The notes below the pieces were generated by a model. That model did no database searches, had not been told where the DNA came from, and was given only the letters and a program-made list of their open reading frames with translations. From Arachis hypogaea (taxonomy: Eukaryota > Streptophyta > Magnoliopsida > Fabales > Fabaceae), in assembly GCF_003086295.3 (NCBI RefSeq), contig NC_092048.1, positions 91,864,626 to 91,928,625 of the forward strand: a stretch of DNA of 64,000 nucleotides. The letters run 5' to 3'. This document shows, piece by piece, positions 1 through 10,255 of this stretch; within the stretch, counting starts at the first letter, position 1, and the number at the start of each line of letters is the position of its first letter. The position numbers were made by a program, and so were the translations under genes.

Positions 1-633
1 AGTCTCTAAAAGTTGTTTAAATACTAAACTAGTAACCTAGGTTTACAGAAAATGAGTAAACTATGATAGATAGTGCAGAAATCCACTTCTGGGGCCCACT
101 TGGTGTGTGCTGGGGCTGAGACTAAAGCTTCTCACATGCCTGGGCTGTTCTGGGTGTTCAACGCCAAGTTGTAACCTGTTTCTGGCGTTCAACTCCACTT
201 TGTAACTTGTTTCTGGCGCTGGACGCCAGACAGCAGCATGGAACTGGCGTTGAACGCCAGTTTACATCATCTATCCTTGAGAAAAGTATGAACTATTATA
301 TATTGCTGAAAAGCACTGGATGTCTACTTTCCAACGCAATTAGAAGTGCGCCATTTGGAGTTCTGTAGCTCCAGAAAATCCATTTTGAGTGCAGGGAGGT
401 CAGAATCCAACAGCATCAGCAGTCCTTTTTCAGCCTAAATCAGATTTTTGCTCAGCTCCCTCAATTTCAGCCAGAAAAAACCTGAAATCACAGAAAAACA
501 CACAAACTCATAGTAAAGTCCAAAAATATGAATTTTGCCTAGAAACTACTAAAAATAAACTAAAAACTAACTAAAACACACTAAAAACTATATGAAATTA
601 ACCCCAAAAAGCGTATAAAATATCCGCTCATCA
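1..633 (-). mobile_element. U3 half of a minus-strand Athila-like LTR
   Basis: Read on the minus strand this begins TGATGAGCGGATATTTTATA at 633 and runs parallel to the LTRs at 5918 and 15574, with clear but much lower identity, so it is a related family. It holds the palindromes at 213-229 and 244-260. The rest of the element lies left of the window. At 633/634 it abuts pol coding sequence in mid-gene, so this element inserted into element A; the expected 5 bp duplication would be GCTAT (634-638), whose partner is outside the window. Confidence 0.85.
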
Positions 634-3600
634 GCTATGTAGCATCCAGACACATCAAATGACTGCATGAGCGCTGATATCATTGACTCTTTGGTGGAAG
701 AGATCAATATGACTGAAAGTCTCGAATCAGAGCTAGAGGACATCTTTAAAGATGTTCAGCCTGATCTGGAAGAATCAGAGGAAATAAAAGAACCTCTGAA
801 AATCCCTCAGGAAGAGGAGAAACCTCCTAAACCCGAGCTCAAACCACTACCACCATCCCTGAAATATGCATTTCTGGGAGAAGGTGACACTTTTCCAGTG
901 ATCATAAGCTCTGCTTTAAATCCACAGGAAGAGAAAGTACTAATTCAAGTGCTAAGGACACACAAGACAGCTCTTGGGTGGTCCATAAGTGATCTTAAGG
1001 GCATTAGCCCAGTAAGATGCATGCACAAGAGCCTATTGGAGGATGATGCTAAGCCAGTGGTTCAACCACAAAGGCGGCTAAATCTAGCCATGAAGGAGGT
1101 GGTGCAGAAAGAGGTCACTAAGTTACTAGAGGCTGGGATTATTTATCCTATTTCTGATAGCCCCTGGGTGAGTCCTTTCCACGTTGTCCCCAAGAAGGGA
1201 GGCATGACAGTGGTTCATAATGAAAAGAATGAACTGGTTCCTACAAGAACAGTTACAGGGTGGCGTATGTATATTGACTACAGAAGGCTCAATACAGCCA
1301 CCAGAAATGATCATTTTCCTTTACCATTCATAGACTAGATGCTAGAGAGACTAGCAGGCCATAAATACTACTACTTTTTGGATGGCTATTCAGGCTACAA
1401 CCAAATTGCAGTGGATCCTCAAGACCAAGAGAAAACAGCATTCACATGTCCATCTGGAGTATTTGCTTACAGAAGAATGCCTTTTGGTCTGTGCAATGCA
1501 CCTGCAACCTTTCAGAGGTGCATGCTCTCTATCTTCTCTGATATGGTAGAGAAGTTCCTGGAAGTCTTCATGGATGACTTCTCAGTATTTGGAGACTCAT
1601 TCAGCTCCTGTCTTGATCATCTAGCACTTGTCCTAAAAAGGTGCCAAGAGACTAACCTGGTCTTAAACTAGGAAAAATGTCACTTTATGGTGACTGAAGG
1701 AATTGTCCTTGGGCACAAAATTTCAAGCAAGGGAATAGAGATGGATCAAGCCAAGGTAGAGGTGATTGAAAAATTACCACCACCTGCCAATGTTAAGGCA
1801 ATCAGAAGCTTTTTGGGGCATGTAGGATTCTATAGGAGGTTCATAAAGGATTTTTCAAAAATTGCAAAACCTCTAAGCAACCTGCTAGCTGCTGACACAG
1901 CATTTGTGTTTGACACAGAGTGTCTGCAAGCGTTTGAAACCCTGAAAGCTAAGCTGGTCACAATACCAGTCATCTCTACACCAGACTGGACATTACCATT
2001 CGAACTAATGTGTGATGCCAGTGACCATGCCATTGGTGCAGTGTTGGGACAAAGGCATAACAAGCTTCTGCACGTCATTTACTATGCCATTCATGTTCTA
2101 AATGACACACGGAAGAATTACACAACCACAGAAAAAGAGCTACTAGCAGTGGTTTATGCCATTGACAAGTTTAGATCCTATTTAGTAGGATCAAAAGTAA
2201 TTGTGTACACTGACCATGCTGCTCTTAAATATTTACTCACAAAGCAGGATTCAAAACCCAGGCTCATAAGATGGGTGTTGCTTCTGCAAGAATTTGATAT
2301 AGAAATAAGAGACAGAAAAGAGACAGAGAACCAGGTAGCTGATCACCTGTCCCGGATAGAACCAGTAGTTGGGGCGTCCCTCCCTTCTACTGAGATCTCT
2401 GAGACCTTTCCAGATGAGCAACTCTTTGCCATTCATGAAGCACCATAGTTTGCAGATATTGCAAATTATAAAGTTGTGAGGTTCATACCCCAGGAGTACA
2501 GCAGGGTGCAAAAGAAAAAACTAATTTCTGATGCAAAGTACTACTTGTGGGATGAACCATATCTCTTTAAGAGATGTGCAGACGGAATGATCCGCAGATG
2601 CATCCCTAGAGAGGAGGCACTGAAGATCCTATGGCATTGCCATGGATCACAGTATGGAGGACATTTCGGAAGTGAGCGCACAGCCACTAAAGTCCTCCAA
2701 TGTGGCTTCTACTAGCCTACTCTCTATAGAGATGTCCGAGAGTTTGTGCGTAACTGTGACAGTTGCCAAAGAGCTGGCAACTTACCTCATGGTTACGCCA
2801 TGCCTCAACAAGGGCTCTTAGAGATTGAGTTGTTTGATGTATGGGGTATTGACTTCATGGGTCCTTTCCCACCATCATACTCAAACACTTACATTCTAGT
2901 GGCAGTAGACTACATATCTAAATGGGTAGAGGCAATTGCCACACCCACTAATGATACCAAGACTGTGATGAAGTTCCTTCAGAAACATATTTTCAGCAGA
3001 TTTGGTGTTCCCAGAGTACTAATTAGTGATGGGTGCACCCATTTCTGCAATAAACAGCTTTACTCTGCTATGGTCCGATATAGAATTAGCCACAAAGTAG
3101 CAACTCCGTATCATCCACGGACAAATGGGCAGGCTGAAGTCTCTAATAGAGAGCAATAAAGAATCCTGGAACGGACTATAATTATCCGTAGAAAGGATTG
3201 GGCAAAGAGCTTGGATGATGCTCTGTGAGCATAGAGAACAGCATTCAAGACTCCTATAGGAACCTCTCCATACCAGCTTGTGTATGGCAAGGCCTGTCAT
3301 CTGCCCGTGGAACTGGAACATAAAGCCTACTGGGCAACTAGATTCCTAAACCTGGATGCTAAGTTAGCTGGTGAGAAAAGATTGCTCCAGCTAAATGAGC
3401 TAGAGGAGTTCAGACTCAATGCTTTTGAAAATGCAAAAATTTATAAGGAAAAAGAAAAAAAGTGGCATGACAAGAAACTGTCATCTAGAGTCTTTGAACC
3501 AAGACAGAAGGCTCTGCTATTTAACTCTAGGCTCAGACTATTCCCTGGGAATTTGAAATCCCGGTGGAGGGGACCATATGTGATTACAAGTGTATCACCA

Positions 3601-3723
3601 TATGGATATGTTGAGCTTCAGGATATTGACTCTGACAAAAAGTTCATTGTTAATGGACAGAGAATCAAACATTATCTTGAAAGCAATTTTGAGCAAGAAT
3701 GCTCAAAACTGAGACTAGAATAA
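634..3723 (+). pseudogene. Element A pol remnant: RT, RNase H, integrase (Ty3/gypsy, Athila-like)
   Basis: This is the C-terminal part of a gypsy polyprotein; gag and protease are missing because the minus-strand LTR ends at 633. In order it shows an acidic linker (667-840), reverse transcriptase with FMDD in the catalytic strand (about 1570), RNase H with [12 protein letters not shown] (about 2010) and TDHAAL, then integrase with an HHCC finger (about 2630-2770), the D,D,E triad ([21 protein letters not shown]) and the usual C-terminal region ending at 3723. In-frame stops lie at 1336 (TAG), 1669 (TAG), 2446 (TAG), 2713 (TAG), 3157 (TAA), 3226 (TGA) and 3232 (TAG), so it cannot make an intact protein. 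Stops 1669, 2446, 3157 and 3226 are also present in element B. By-eye divergence from B is about 2%. Confidence 0.95.
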
Positions 3724-3765
3724 AGCTCAGTCAAGGTCCAGCTAAAGACAATAAAGAAGCGGTTA

Positions 3766-3781
3766 TTATGAGGCAACCCAA
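3766..3781 (+). other. Decayed post-pol hairpin (GAGGCAACCCAA)
   Basis: This lies about 45 bases after the pol stop. Element B has the intact form TTGGGAGGCAACCCAA at 13471 and element D has TTGGTAGACAACCCAA at 59771. In A the left arm is mutated to TTATG, so the stem no longer pairs fully. The role is unknown. Confidence 0.6.
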
Positions 3782-3929
3782 TGTTCTTTAATCATATATA
3801 TTTATTTTCCATTGTTATTTTATATTTTTCTTTAGCTTGATGATCATGTGGAGTCACAAAAATAACTGAAAAAGCAAAAACAGAATGAAAAACAGCATTA
3901 AAAATAGCACACCCTGGAGGAGGAGCTTA

Positions 3930-4102
3930 CTGGCGTTCAAACGCCAGTAAGGGCAGCAGAATGGGCGTTAAACGCCCAGTCTGGCACCATTCTGGGCATT
4001 TAACGCCAGAAATGGGCACCAGACTGGCGTTTAACACCAGAAAAGGGCAAGAAGCTGGCGTTAAACGCCAGAAATGGGCAGCAACCTGGCGTTAAACGCC
4101 AG
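3930..4102 (+). repeat. Cluster of six CTGGCGTTnAACGCCAG-type palindromes, element A
   Basis: Six imperfect copies of the inverted-repeat unit (for example 3930-3947, 3962-3979 and 4086-4102) are spaced about 30 bases apart between pol and the env-like remnant. Each could fold into a short hairpin in RNA or in single-stranded DNA. The matching cluster in B (13635-13745) has fewer units because of an internal deletion. Confidence 0.9.
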
Positions 4103-4484
4103 GATTGGCAGCAAAGGGCGTTTTGCAAGCCTAATTGGTGCAGGGATGAGAAATCCTTGACACCTCAGGATCTGTGGACCCCACAGGATCCCCACCAACC
4201 TCAACTCACTCTCTTTCTTCTTCACACCATTTCATAATACTCTTCCCCAAATACCCTTCACCAATCCATATCCATCCATCATAAACCCCACCTACCTCAC
4301 CATTCAAATTCAAACCACTTTCCCTCCCAAACTTCTCCCCCTTGGCTGAAACACTAACCCCCCCCCTCCATCTCCTCTATTTCTTCTTCCTCTACCCTCT
4401 TCCTTCTTCTTTTGCTTGAGGACGAGCAAACCTTCTAAGTTTGGTGTGGTAAAAGTGTTGCTTTTTGTTTTTCTATAACCATTT
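4103..4484 (+). other. Non-coding spacer before the env-like remnant, element A
   Basis: This pyrimidine-rich spacer has no open frame of note. It ends with AAGTTTGGTG at about 4436, a motif that recurs before gag and next to the 3' LTR. The corresponding B spacer is 13746-14124. Confidence 0.6.
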
Positions 4485-4812
4485 ATGGCACCTAAGGCCG
4501 GAGAAACCTCTAGAAAGAGGAAAGGAAAGGCAAAAGATTCCACCTCCGAGTCATGGGAGATGGAGAGATTCATCTCACGGGATGCATTTTCCTCCACAAA
4601 GTTATTGGGAGCAAATTAACACCTCCCTAGGAGAATTAAGTTCCAATATGGGATAACTAAGGGTGAAACACCAAGAGCATTCTATCCTCCTCCATGAAAT
4701 TAGAGAAGATCAAAGAATCATGAGAGAGGAGAAACAAAGGCAAGGAAGAGACATTGAGGAGCTCAAGCACTCCATAAGATCTTCAAGAGGAAGAACTAGC
4801 CGCCATCACTAA
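4485..4812 (+). pseudogene. Env-like third ORF remnant, element A, middle deleted
   Basis: Athila elements carry an extra ORF after pol, usually called env-like. Here a basic N-terminus (MAPKAGETSRKRKGK) opens at 4485 and stops at 4617. After a short out-of-frame stretch, a charged C-terminal piece with EIREDQRIMREE runs in another frame from about 4663 to the TAA at 4810. The long middle domain typical of the family is absent, so only the two ends survive. B has the same arrangement, so the deletion predates the two copies. Function of env-like ORFs is not settled. Confidence 0.6.
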
Positions 4813-5917
4813 GGTGGACCCGTTCTTTAATTTCCTTGTTCTTTATTTTCTGTTTTCAAATTTTTATGCTTTATGTTTATCTATATTTGTGTCTTTATTA
4901 CATGATCATTAGTGTCTTAGTGTCTATGCCTTAAAGCTATAAATGTCCTATGAATTCATCATCTTTCTTAAATAAAAAGTGTTTTAATTGCAAAAAGAAA
5001 AAGAAGTACATGAATTTCGAATTTTAAAACAGATTAATTATTTTGATGTGGTGGCAATATTATTTGTTTTCTGAATGAATGCTTGAACAGTGCATATTTT
5101 TTGAATTTGCTGTTCATGAATGTTAAAATTGTTGGCTCTTGAAAGAATAATGGAAAAGGAGAAATGTTGTTGATAATCTAAAAAATCATAAAAATGATTC
5201 TTGAAGCAAGAAAAAGAAGTGAATAGCTTGCAGAAAAAAAAATGGCAAAAAAAAAGAAGAAAAAAAAAAGAAAAAGCAAGCAGAAAAAGCCAATAGCCCT
5301 TTAAACCAAAAGGCAAGGGTAAAATAAAAAAGGATCCAAGGCTTTGAACATCAGTGGATAGGAGGGCCCACAGGAATAAAATCCTAGCCTAAGCGGCTAA
5401 ACCAAGCTGTCCCTAACCATGTGCTTGTGGCGTGAAGGTGTCAAGTGAAAACTTGAGACTGAGCGGTTAAAGTCGTGGTCCAAAAGCAAAAAGAGTGTGC
5501 TTAAGAGCTCTGGACACCTCTAATTGGGGACTCTAGCAAAGCTGAGTCACAATCTGAAAAGGTTCACCCAGTTTTGTGTCTGTGGCATTTATGTATCCGG
5601 TGGTAATACTGGAAAACAAAATGCTTAGGGTCACGGCCAAGACTCATAAAGTAGCTGTGTTCAAGATTCAACATACTGAACTAGGAGAATCAATAACACT
5701 ATCTGAATTCTGAGTTCCTATAGATGCCAATCATTCTGAACTTCAAAGGATAAAGTGAGATGCCAAACCTGTTCAGAAGCAAAAAGCTAAAAGCCCAGCT
5801 CATCTAATTAATACTGATCTTCATATATGTTTTTGGAATTTATTGTATATTCTCTTCTTTTTATCCTATTTGACTTTTAGTTGCTTGGGGACAAGCAACA
5901 ATTTAATTTTGGTGTTG
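4813..5917 (+). other. Element A 3' non-coding region up to the LTR
   Basis: This AT-rich stretch has an A-rich run at 5235-5280 and no conserved ORF. It ends with GCTTGGGGACAAGCAAC (5883-5899) and TTTGGTGTTG directly before the LTR, where the polypurine tract would be expected; the stretch is not a classical purine run. The corresponding B region is 14453-15573. Confidence 0.7.
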
Positions 5918-7431
5918 TGATGAGCGGATAATTTATACGCTTTTTAGCATTGTTTTTAGTATGTTTTTAGTATATTTTAGTTAGTTTTTATTATGTTTTT
6001 ATTAGTTTTTATTCAAAAATCATATTTCTGGACTTTCCTATGAGTTTGTGTATTTTTCTATGATTTCAGGTATTTTCTGGATGAAATTGAGGGACCTGAG
6101 CAAAAATTTGATTCAGAGGCTGAAAAAGGGTTGCAGATGCTGTTGGATTCTGACCTCCCTGCATTCGAAGTAGATTTTCCGGAGCTACAGATACCCAATT
6201 GGTGCGCTCTCAATTGCTTTGGAAAGTAGACATCCTGAGCTTTCCAGCAATATATAATAGTCTATACTTTTCCCGAGATTTGATGGCCCAAACTGGCGTT
6301 CCAAGTCAGCATAGAAATTCTGGCTTCAAAACGCCAGAACTGGCATAAAAACTGGCGTTTAACTCCAAGAAAAGTCTCTACACATGAAAACTTCAATGCT
6401 CATCCCAAGCACACACCAAGTGGGCCCCGAAAGTGGATTTTTACACTAAACACCCCAGCTTACTCATTTTCTGTAACCCTAGGTCACTAGTTGATTATAA
6501 AAAACCACTTTTAGTGATTCATTTTGTACTTCATGACATTCTACACGTTTCATATTGTATTTTCTATGGCATGAGTCTCTAAACCCCATTGTTGGGGGTG
6601 AGCAGCTCTGTTGTTCTTCATGAATTAATGCAATTACTACTATTTTCCATTCTATCACGCTTGCTTCTATTCTAAGATATTCATTCGCACTTCAACCTGA
6701 TGAATGTGATGATCCGTGACAATCATCATCATTCTCACCTATGAACGCGTGCCTGACAACCACCTCCGTTCTACATGCAATCAAGCTTGAATGTGTATCT
6801 CCTGGGTTTCTAATCTAAGATTGGAACCTTCGTGGTATAGGCTAGAATTACTGGTGGCCATTCCTAAGATCCGAAAAGTCTAAACCTTGTCTGTGGCATT
6901 CTGAGTAGGATCTGGGAAGGGATGACCGTGACGAGCTTCAAACTCGCGAGTGTTGGGCGTGTGATAGACGCAAAAGGATCAATGGATCCTATTCCAACAT
7001 GATCGAGAACCAACAGCTAATTAGCCGTGCGGTGACAGCGCATTTGGAACATTTTCACTGAGAGGACGGGAAGTAGCCATTGACAACGGTGATGCCCAAC
7101 ATAAAGCTTGCCATGGAAGGAGACTTGCGTGCATGAAGAAGAAGACAGTAGGAAAGCAGAGATTCAGAAGACAAAGCATCTCCAAAACCTCAACATATTC
7201 TAATTACTGCATAACAAGTATTTATTTCATGTTCTTTTACTTTTTACCATTAAAACTAAGAATCATTACTGATATCCTGACTAAGAATTACAAGATAACC
7301 ATAGCTTGCTTCAAGCCGACAATCTCCGTAGGATCGACCCTTACTCACGTAAGGTATTACTTGGACGACCCAGTGCACTTGCTGGTTAGTTGTGCGGAGT
7401 TGCAAAAGTGTGATTGTAATTTCGTGCACCA
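5918..7431 (+). mobile_element. LTR shared by elements A and B (1514 bp)
   Basis: It starts TGATGAGCGG and ends GTGCACCA, followed by a primer-binding site. It is the same length as the LTR at 15574-17087. By eye I count roughly 45-50 differences between the two, about 3%, so they are not recent. On the left it abuts the 3' end of internal A and on the right the 5' end of internal B, so one LTR serves as 3' LTR of A and 5' LTR of B. Degenerate CTGGCGTT...CGCCAG palindromes sit near 6294-6365. Confidence 0.95.
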
Positions 7432-7437
7432 AGTTTT

Positions 7438-7455
7438 TGGCGCCATTGCTGGGGA
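7438..7455 (+). other. Primer-binding site, tRNA-Asp type
   Basis: TGGCGCCATTGCTGGGGA lies six bases after the LTR end. From memory it matches the complement of the 3' end of plant tRNA-Asp (TGGCGCCGTTGCCGGGGA) with two mismatches. A tRNA-Asp primer fits the Athila/Tat lineages. It confirms that 5918-7431 acts as the 5' LTR of element B. Confidence 0.85.
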
Positions 7456-8422
7456 TTGTTCGAGTTTGGACAACTGACGGTTTATTTTGTTGCTTAGATT
7501 AGGAATAATTTATTTTTATTGGTTTAGAGTCACTAAATTTGAGTCTTTTATTTGAGTTAGTTTCATATTTTAAGTTTGGTTTCAATTGCATGCTTTTATT
7601 TTCTTTTAATTTTTCGAATTTGCATGTTCTTAGTTTTTTCTTGATCTTTAAAAATTCTAAGTTTGGTGTCTTCTTTGTGTTTTCCCTTTAAATTTTTGAA
7701 AATTTGTGTTTGATTTTTTAAAAATTTTAAGTTTGGTGTTTTTGTGCTTTTATTTACTTAAAAATTTTTCAAAAATTTGTTCTTGGTGTTCATCTTGATC
7801 TTCAAAGTGTTCTTGGTGTTCATCTTGACATTCAAAGTTTTCTTGTTTGTTCTCTTTGTTTTGATCTAAAATTTCTAAGTTTGGTGTCATTTTGTTGTTT
7901 TTCTCTTTCCTCATTAAAATTCAAAAATCAAAAAAAAATATCTTTTCCTTATTTTACTCATAAATTTCAAAATTTTGCATTAAATTAGTCAAAGATTTTC
8001 AAAATCATATCTTTTTTTTAGTCAAGTCAAAATTCTAATTTCAAAAATTGATCTTTTCAAATCTTTTTCAAAAATCAAATCTTTTTAATTTCTTCAATCA
8101 TATCTTCTCAATCATATCTTTTTCAAAATAATTTTCAATCATATCTTTTTTTTAATAAATTACAATCATATCTTCTAAATCATATCTTTTTCAAAATAAT
8201 TTTCAATCATATCTTTCTGATTGCTAATTCCAAAATCTTTTTAATTAATTAATTAATTTAGTTTTCAATTTGCTTTTATTTTATTTTCTTCTAATTTTCG
8301 AAAGTTTTATTTTATCTCCCATTTATTTTGTTTTATTTTCGGTTACTTTTAATTAAATAGAATAAAAAAATATTTAAAAATATAATTTATTTGCAATTCA
8401 TATCAATTCCCTTTTCTCCATC
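7456..8422 (+). other. Element B 5' leader
   Basis: This long, T-rich untranslated leader between the PBS and gag has several copies of (T)AAGTTTGGTGT (about 7574, 7660, 7729 and 7877) and a run of repeats of AATCATATCTTTTTCAAAA (8090-8220). No coding capacity is seen. Confidence 0.8.
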
Positions 8423-9460
8423 ATGGACATAAGCGGAAATGAACAGTCTAGAAGGACTCTGGGGTCATATGCTAACCCCATTACAGCTGCATATGGGAGT
8501 AGCATCTATATACCTCCCATTAAAGCAAGCAGTTTTGAGCTAAACCCTCAGCTCATTATCATGGTGCAGCAAAATTGTCAGAATTCCGGTCTTCCACAAG
8601 AAGAACCTACTAAGTTTCTAGCACAGTTCTTACAAATTGCTGACACAGTACGTGATAAAGAAGTGGATCAGGATGTCTACAGATTATTACTATTTCCATT
8701 TGCTGTAAAAGATCAAGCTAAGAGGTGGTTAAATAACCAACCCGCAGCAAGCATAAAAACATGGAGACAGTTATCAGACAAATTCCTGAATCAATTTTAC
8801 CCTCCAAAAAGGATGACACAGCTAAGGCTGGACATCCATGGCTTTAGACAAGAGGATAATGAATCCCTTTATAATGCCTGGGAGAGGTACAGAGGGATGC
8901 TGAGAAAATGCCCCTCTGAAATGTTTTCAGAGTGGGTACAGTTAGACATCTTCTACTATGGGCTTACAGAAAAAGCTCAGATGTCTCTAGACCACTCAGC
9001 TGGTGGATCTATACACCTGAGAAAGACGATTGAAGAAGCTCAAGAACTTATAGATACGGTTGCTAGAAATCAACACTTGTACTCTAGCAGTGAGTCCTCC
9101 ATAAAGGAAGAAGCTAGGGCAGTAACAACTGACCCTAATCCTCAAGAACAGATTATTGAGCTTAATCAACAATTGCTCTTTATGACAAACTAATTAGCAG
9201 AATTTAAAGAGATGCTCCAAGACACTAAAAATGCTAACAAGAATATGGAAGCACAATTGAATCAGACAAGACAGCAGCTATCTAAACAGATAACAGAAGA
9301 ATGCCAAGCTATCCAATTAAGGAGCGGGAAGACATTGAATAAATTAGCTCAAAGTAACAGAAAGCCAAGAAAGGAATAACTGACAGAGGATGACCAAACC
9401 ACTGCCCAAAATCCCTCTGAGGACAGCAAGAGCCCAGAGAGGAATAATTCTGGCATTCAA
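8423..9460 (+). pseudogene. Element B gag (retrotransposon gag domain)
   Basis: The first ATG after the leader opens a 256-codon frame ending at 9193. It holds the Retrotrans_gag capsid domain: PTKFLAQFLQIADT, then WLNNQPAASIKTW, FLNQFYPPKR and YNAWERYRGMLRKCP, in family order. The frame stops with TAA just after FMTN, but the same frame resumes with a Gln/Asn-rich stretch (9194-9378), hits a second TAA at about 9379, and continues into the protease frame. The stop at 9191 looks like CAA to TAA. The protein forms the particle shell in active relatives. Confidence 0.9.
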
Positions 9461-9593
9461 ATGCCAGAAAAAGGTGAAAGATTGGCGTTAAACGCCCAGT
9501 GGATGCCCACTTCTGGCGTTCAAACGCCAGAAAAGGGTGGGAAGCTAGCGTTAAACGCCCATCCAGCATCCTATCCTAGCGTTCAAACGCCAA
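9450..9593 (+). repeat. Palindrome cluster inside gag coding sequence
   Basis: Five units of the CTGGCGTTnAACGCCAG type lie within an open frame and are translated as a repeating peptide of the SGVQTPEKG and LALNA type. The same palindrome also occurs in the LTR and after pol, so coding is incidental to whatever maintains it. Confidence 0.85.
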
Positions 9594-10252
9594 TGAGGGA
9601 TCAGACACCTGCAAGTGCTGATCATAACCCCTCTAAAAAGGCTTCTCCAACCACCTCTGTAGGGAATAAACCTACAGCAACTAAGGTTGAAGAATATAAA
9701 ACCAAGATGCCTGATCCTCAGAAACTCCGCCAAGCGAAGCAGGATAAACAATTTTCCCGCTTTGCAGACTATCTCAGGACTCGTGAGATAAAGATCCCAT
9801 TTGCAGAGGCACTTGAGCAAATACCCTCTTATGCTAAGTTCATGAAAGAGATCTTAAGGCATAAGAAGGATTGGAGAGAAACTGAAAAAGTGTTTCTCAC
9901 TGAAGAATGCAGTGCAGTCAATCTGAAAAGCTTACCAGAGAAGCTTCAAGATCCAAGAAGCTTTATAATACCATGCGCATTAGAGGGTGCTTGTACCAAG
10001 ACAGCTCTATGTGACCTTGGAGCAAGTATCAACCTAATACCTGCATCCACTATTAGAAAGCTTGGCTTGACTGAAGAAGTCAAACTAACCCAGATATGTC
10101 TTCAACTTGCTGATGGCTCCATTAAATATCCATCAGGTATAATTGAGGACATGATTGTCAAGGTTGGGCCATTTGCCTTTCCCACTGACTTTGTAGTGCT
10201 GGAAATAGAGGAGCACAAGAGTGCAACTCTCATTCTAGGAGACCTTTTCTAG
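9461..10252 (+). pseudogene. Element B gag tail and aspartic protease
   Basis: The frame continues gag through the palindrome-encoded repeat and a basic linker, then shows a retroviral-type aspartic protease: CDLGASINLIPAST at about residues 185-198 (DLGAS is the gypsy version of the DTGA active site), followed by the LADGS flap and a LILGD C-terminus. At 10242-10252 the frame ends in TAG. The next block reads on in another frame, so a one-base deletion separates protease from RT here. Confidence 0.85.
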
Positions 10253-10255
10253 CAA

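Noticed and set aside
1126..1314. Antisense ORFs in the pol regions (also 1830-2078, 2251-2511, 3019-3321, 9551-9820 and 12724-13026)
   Set aside because: They mirror the pol coding frames, occur in both copies only because pol is duplicated, and show no family motif.
4310..4597. Minus-strand ORF over the env-like start (and 13953-14237)
   Set aside because: Shadow of the pyrimidine-rich spacer and env N-terminus on the plus strand.
5038..5316. Lys/Phe-rich ORFs over A-rich runs (also 14678-14935, 40612-40914 and 60295-60501)
   Set aside because: Low-complexity translations of poly-A/G or poly-T/C tracts.
7438..7455. tRNA gene
   Set aside because: Only the complement of a tRNA 3' end; no cloverleaf. 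It is a primer-binding site.
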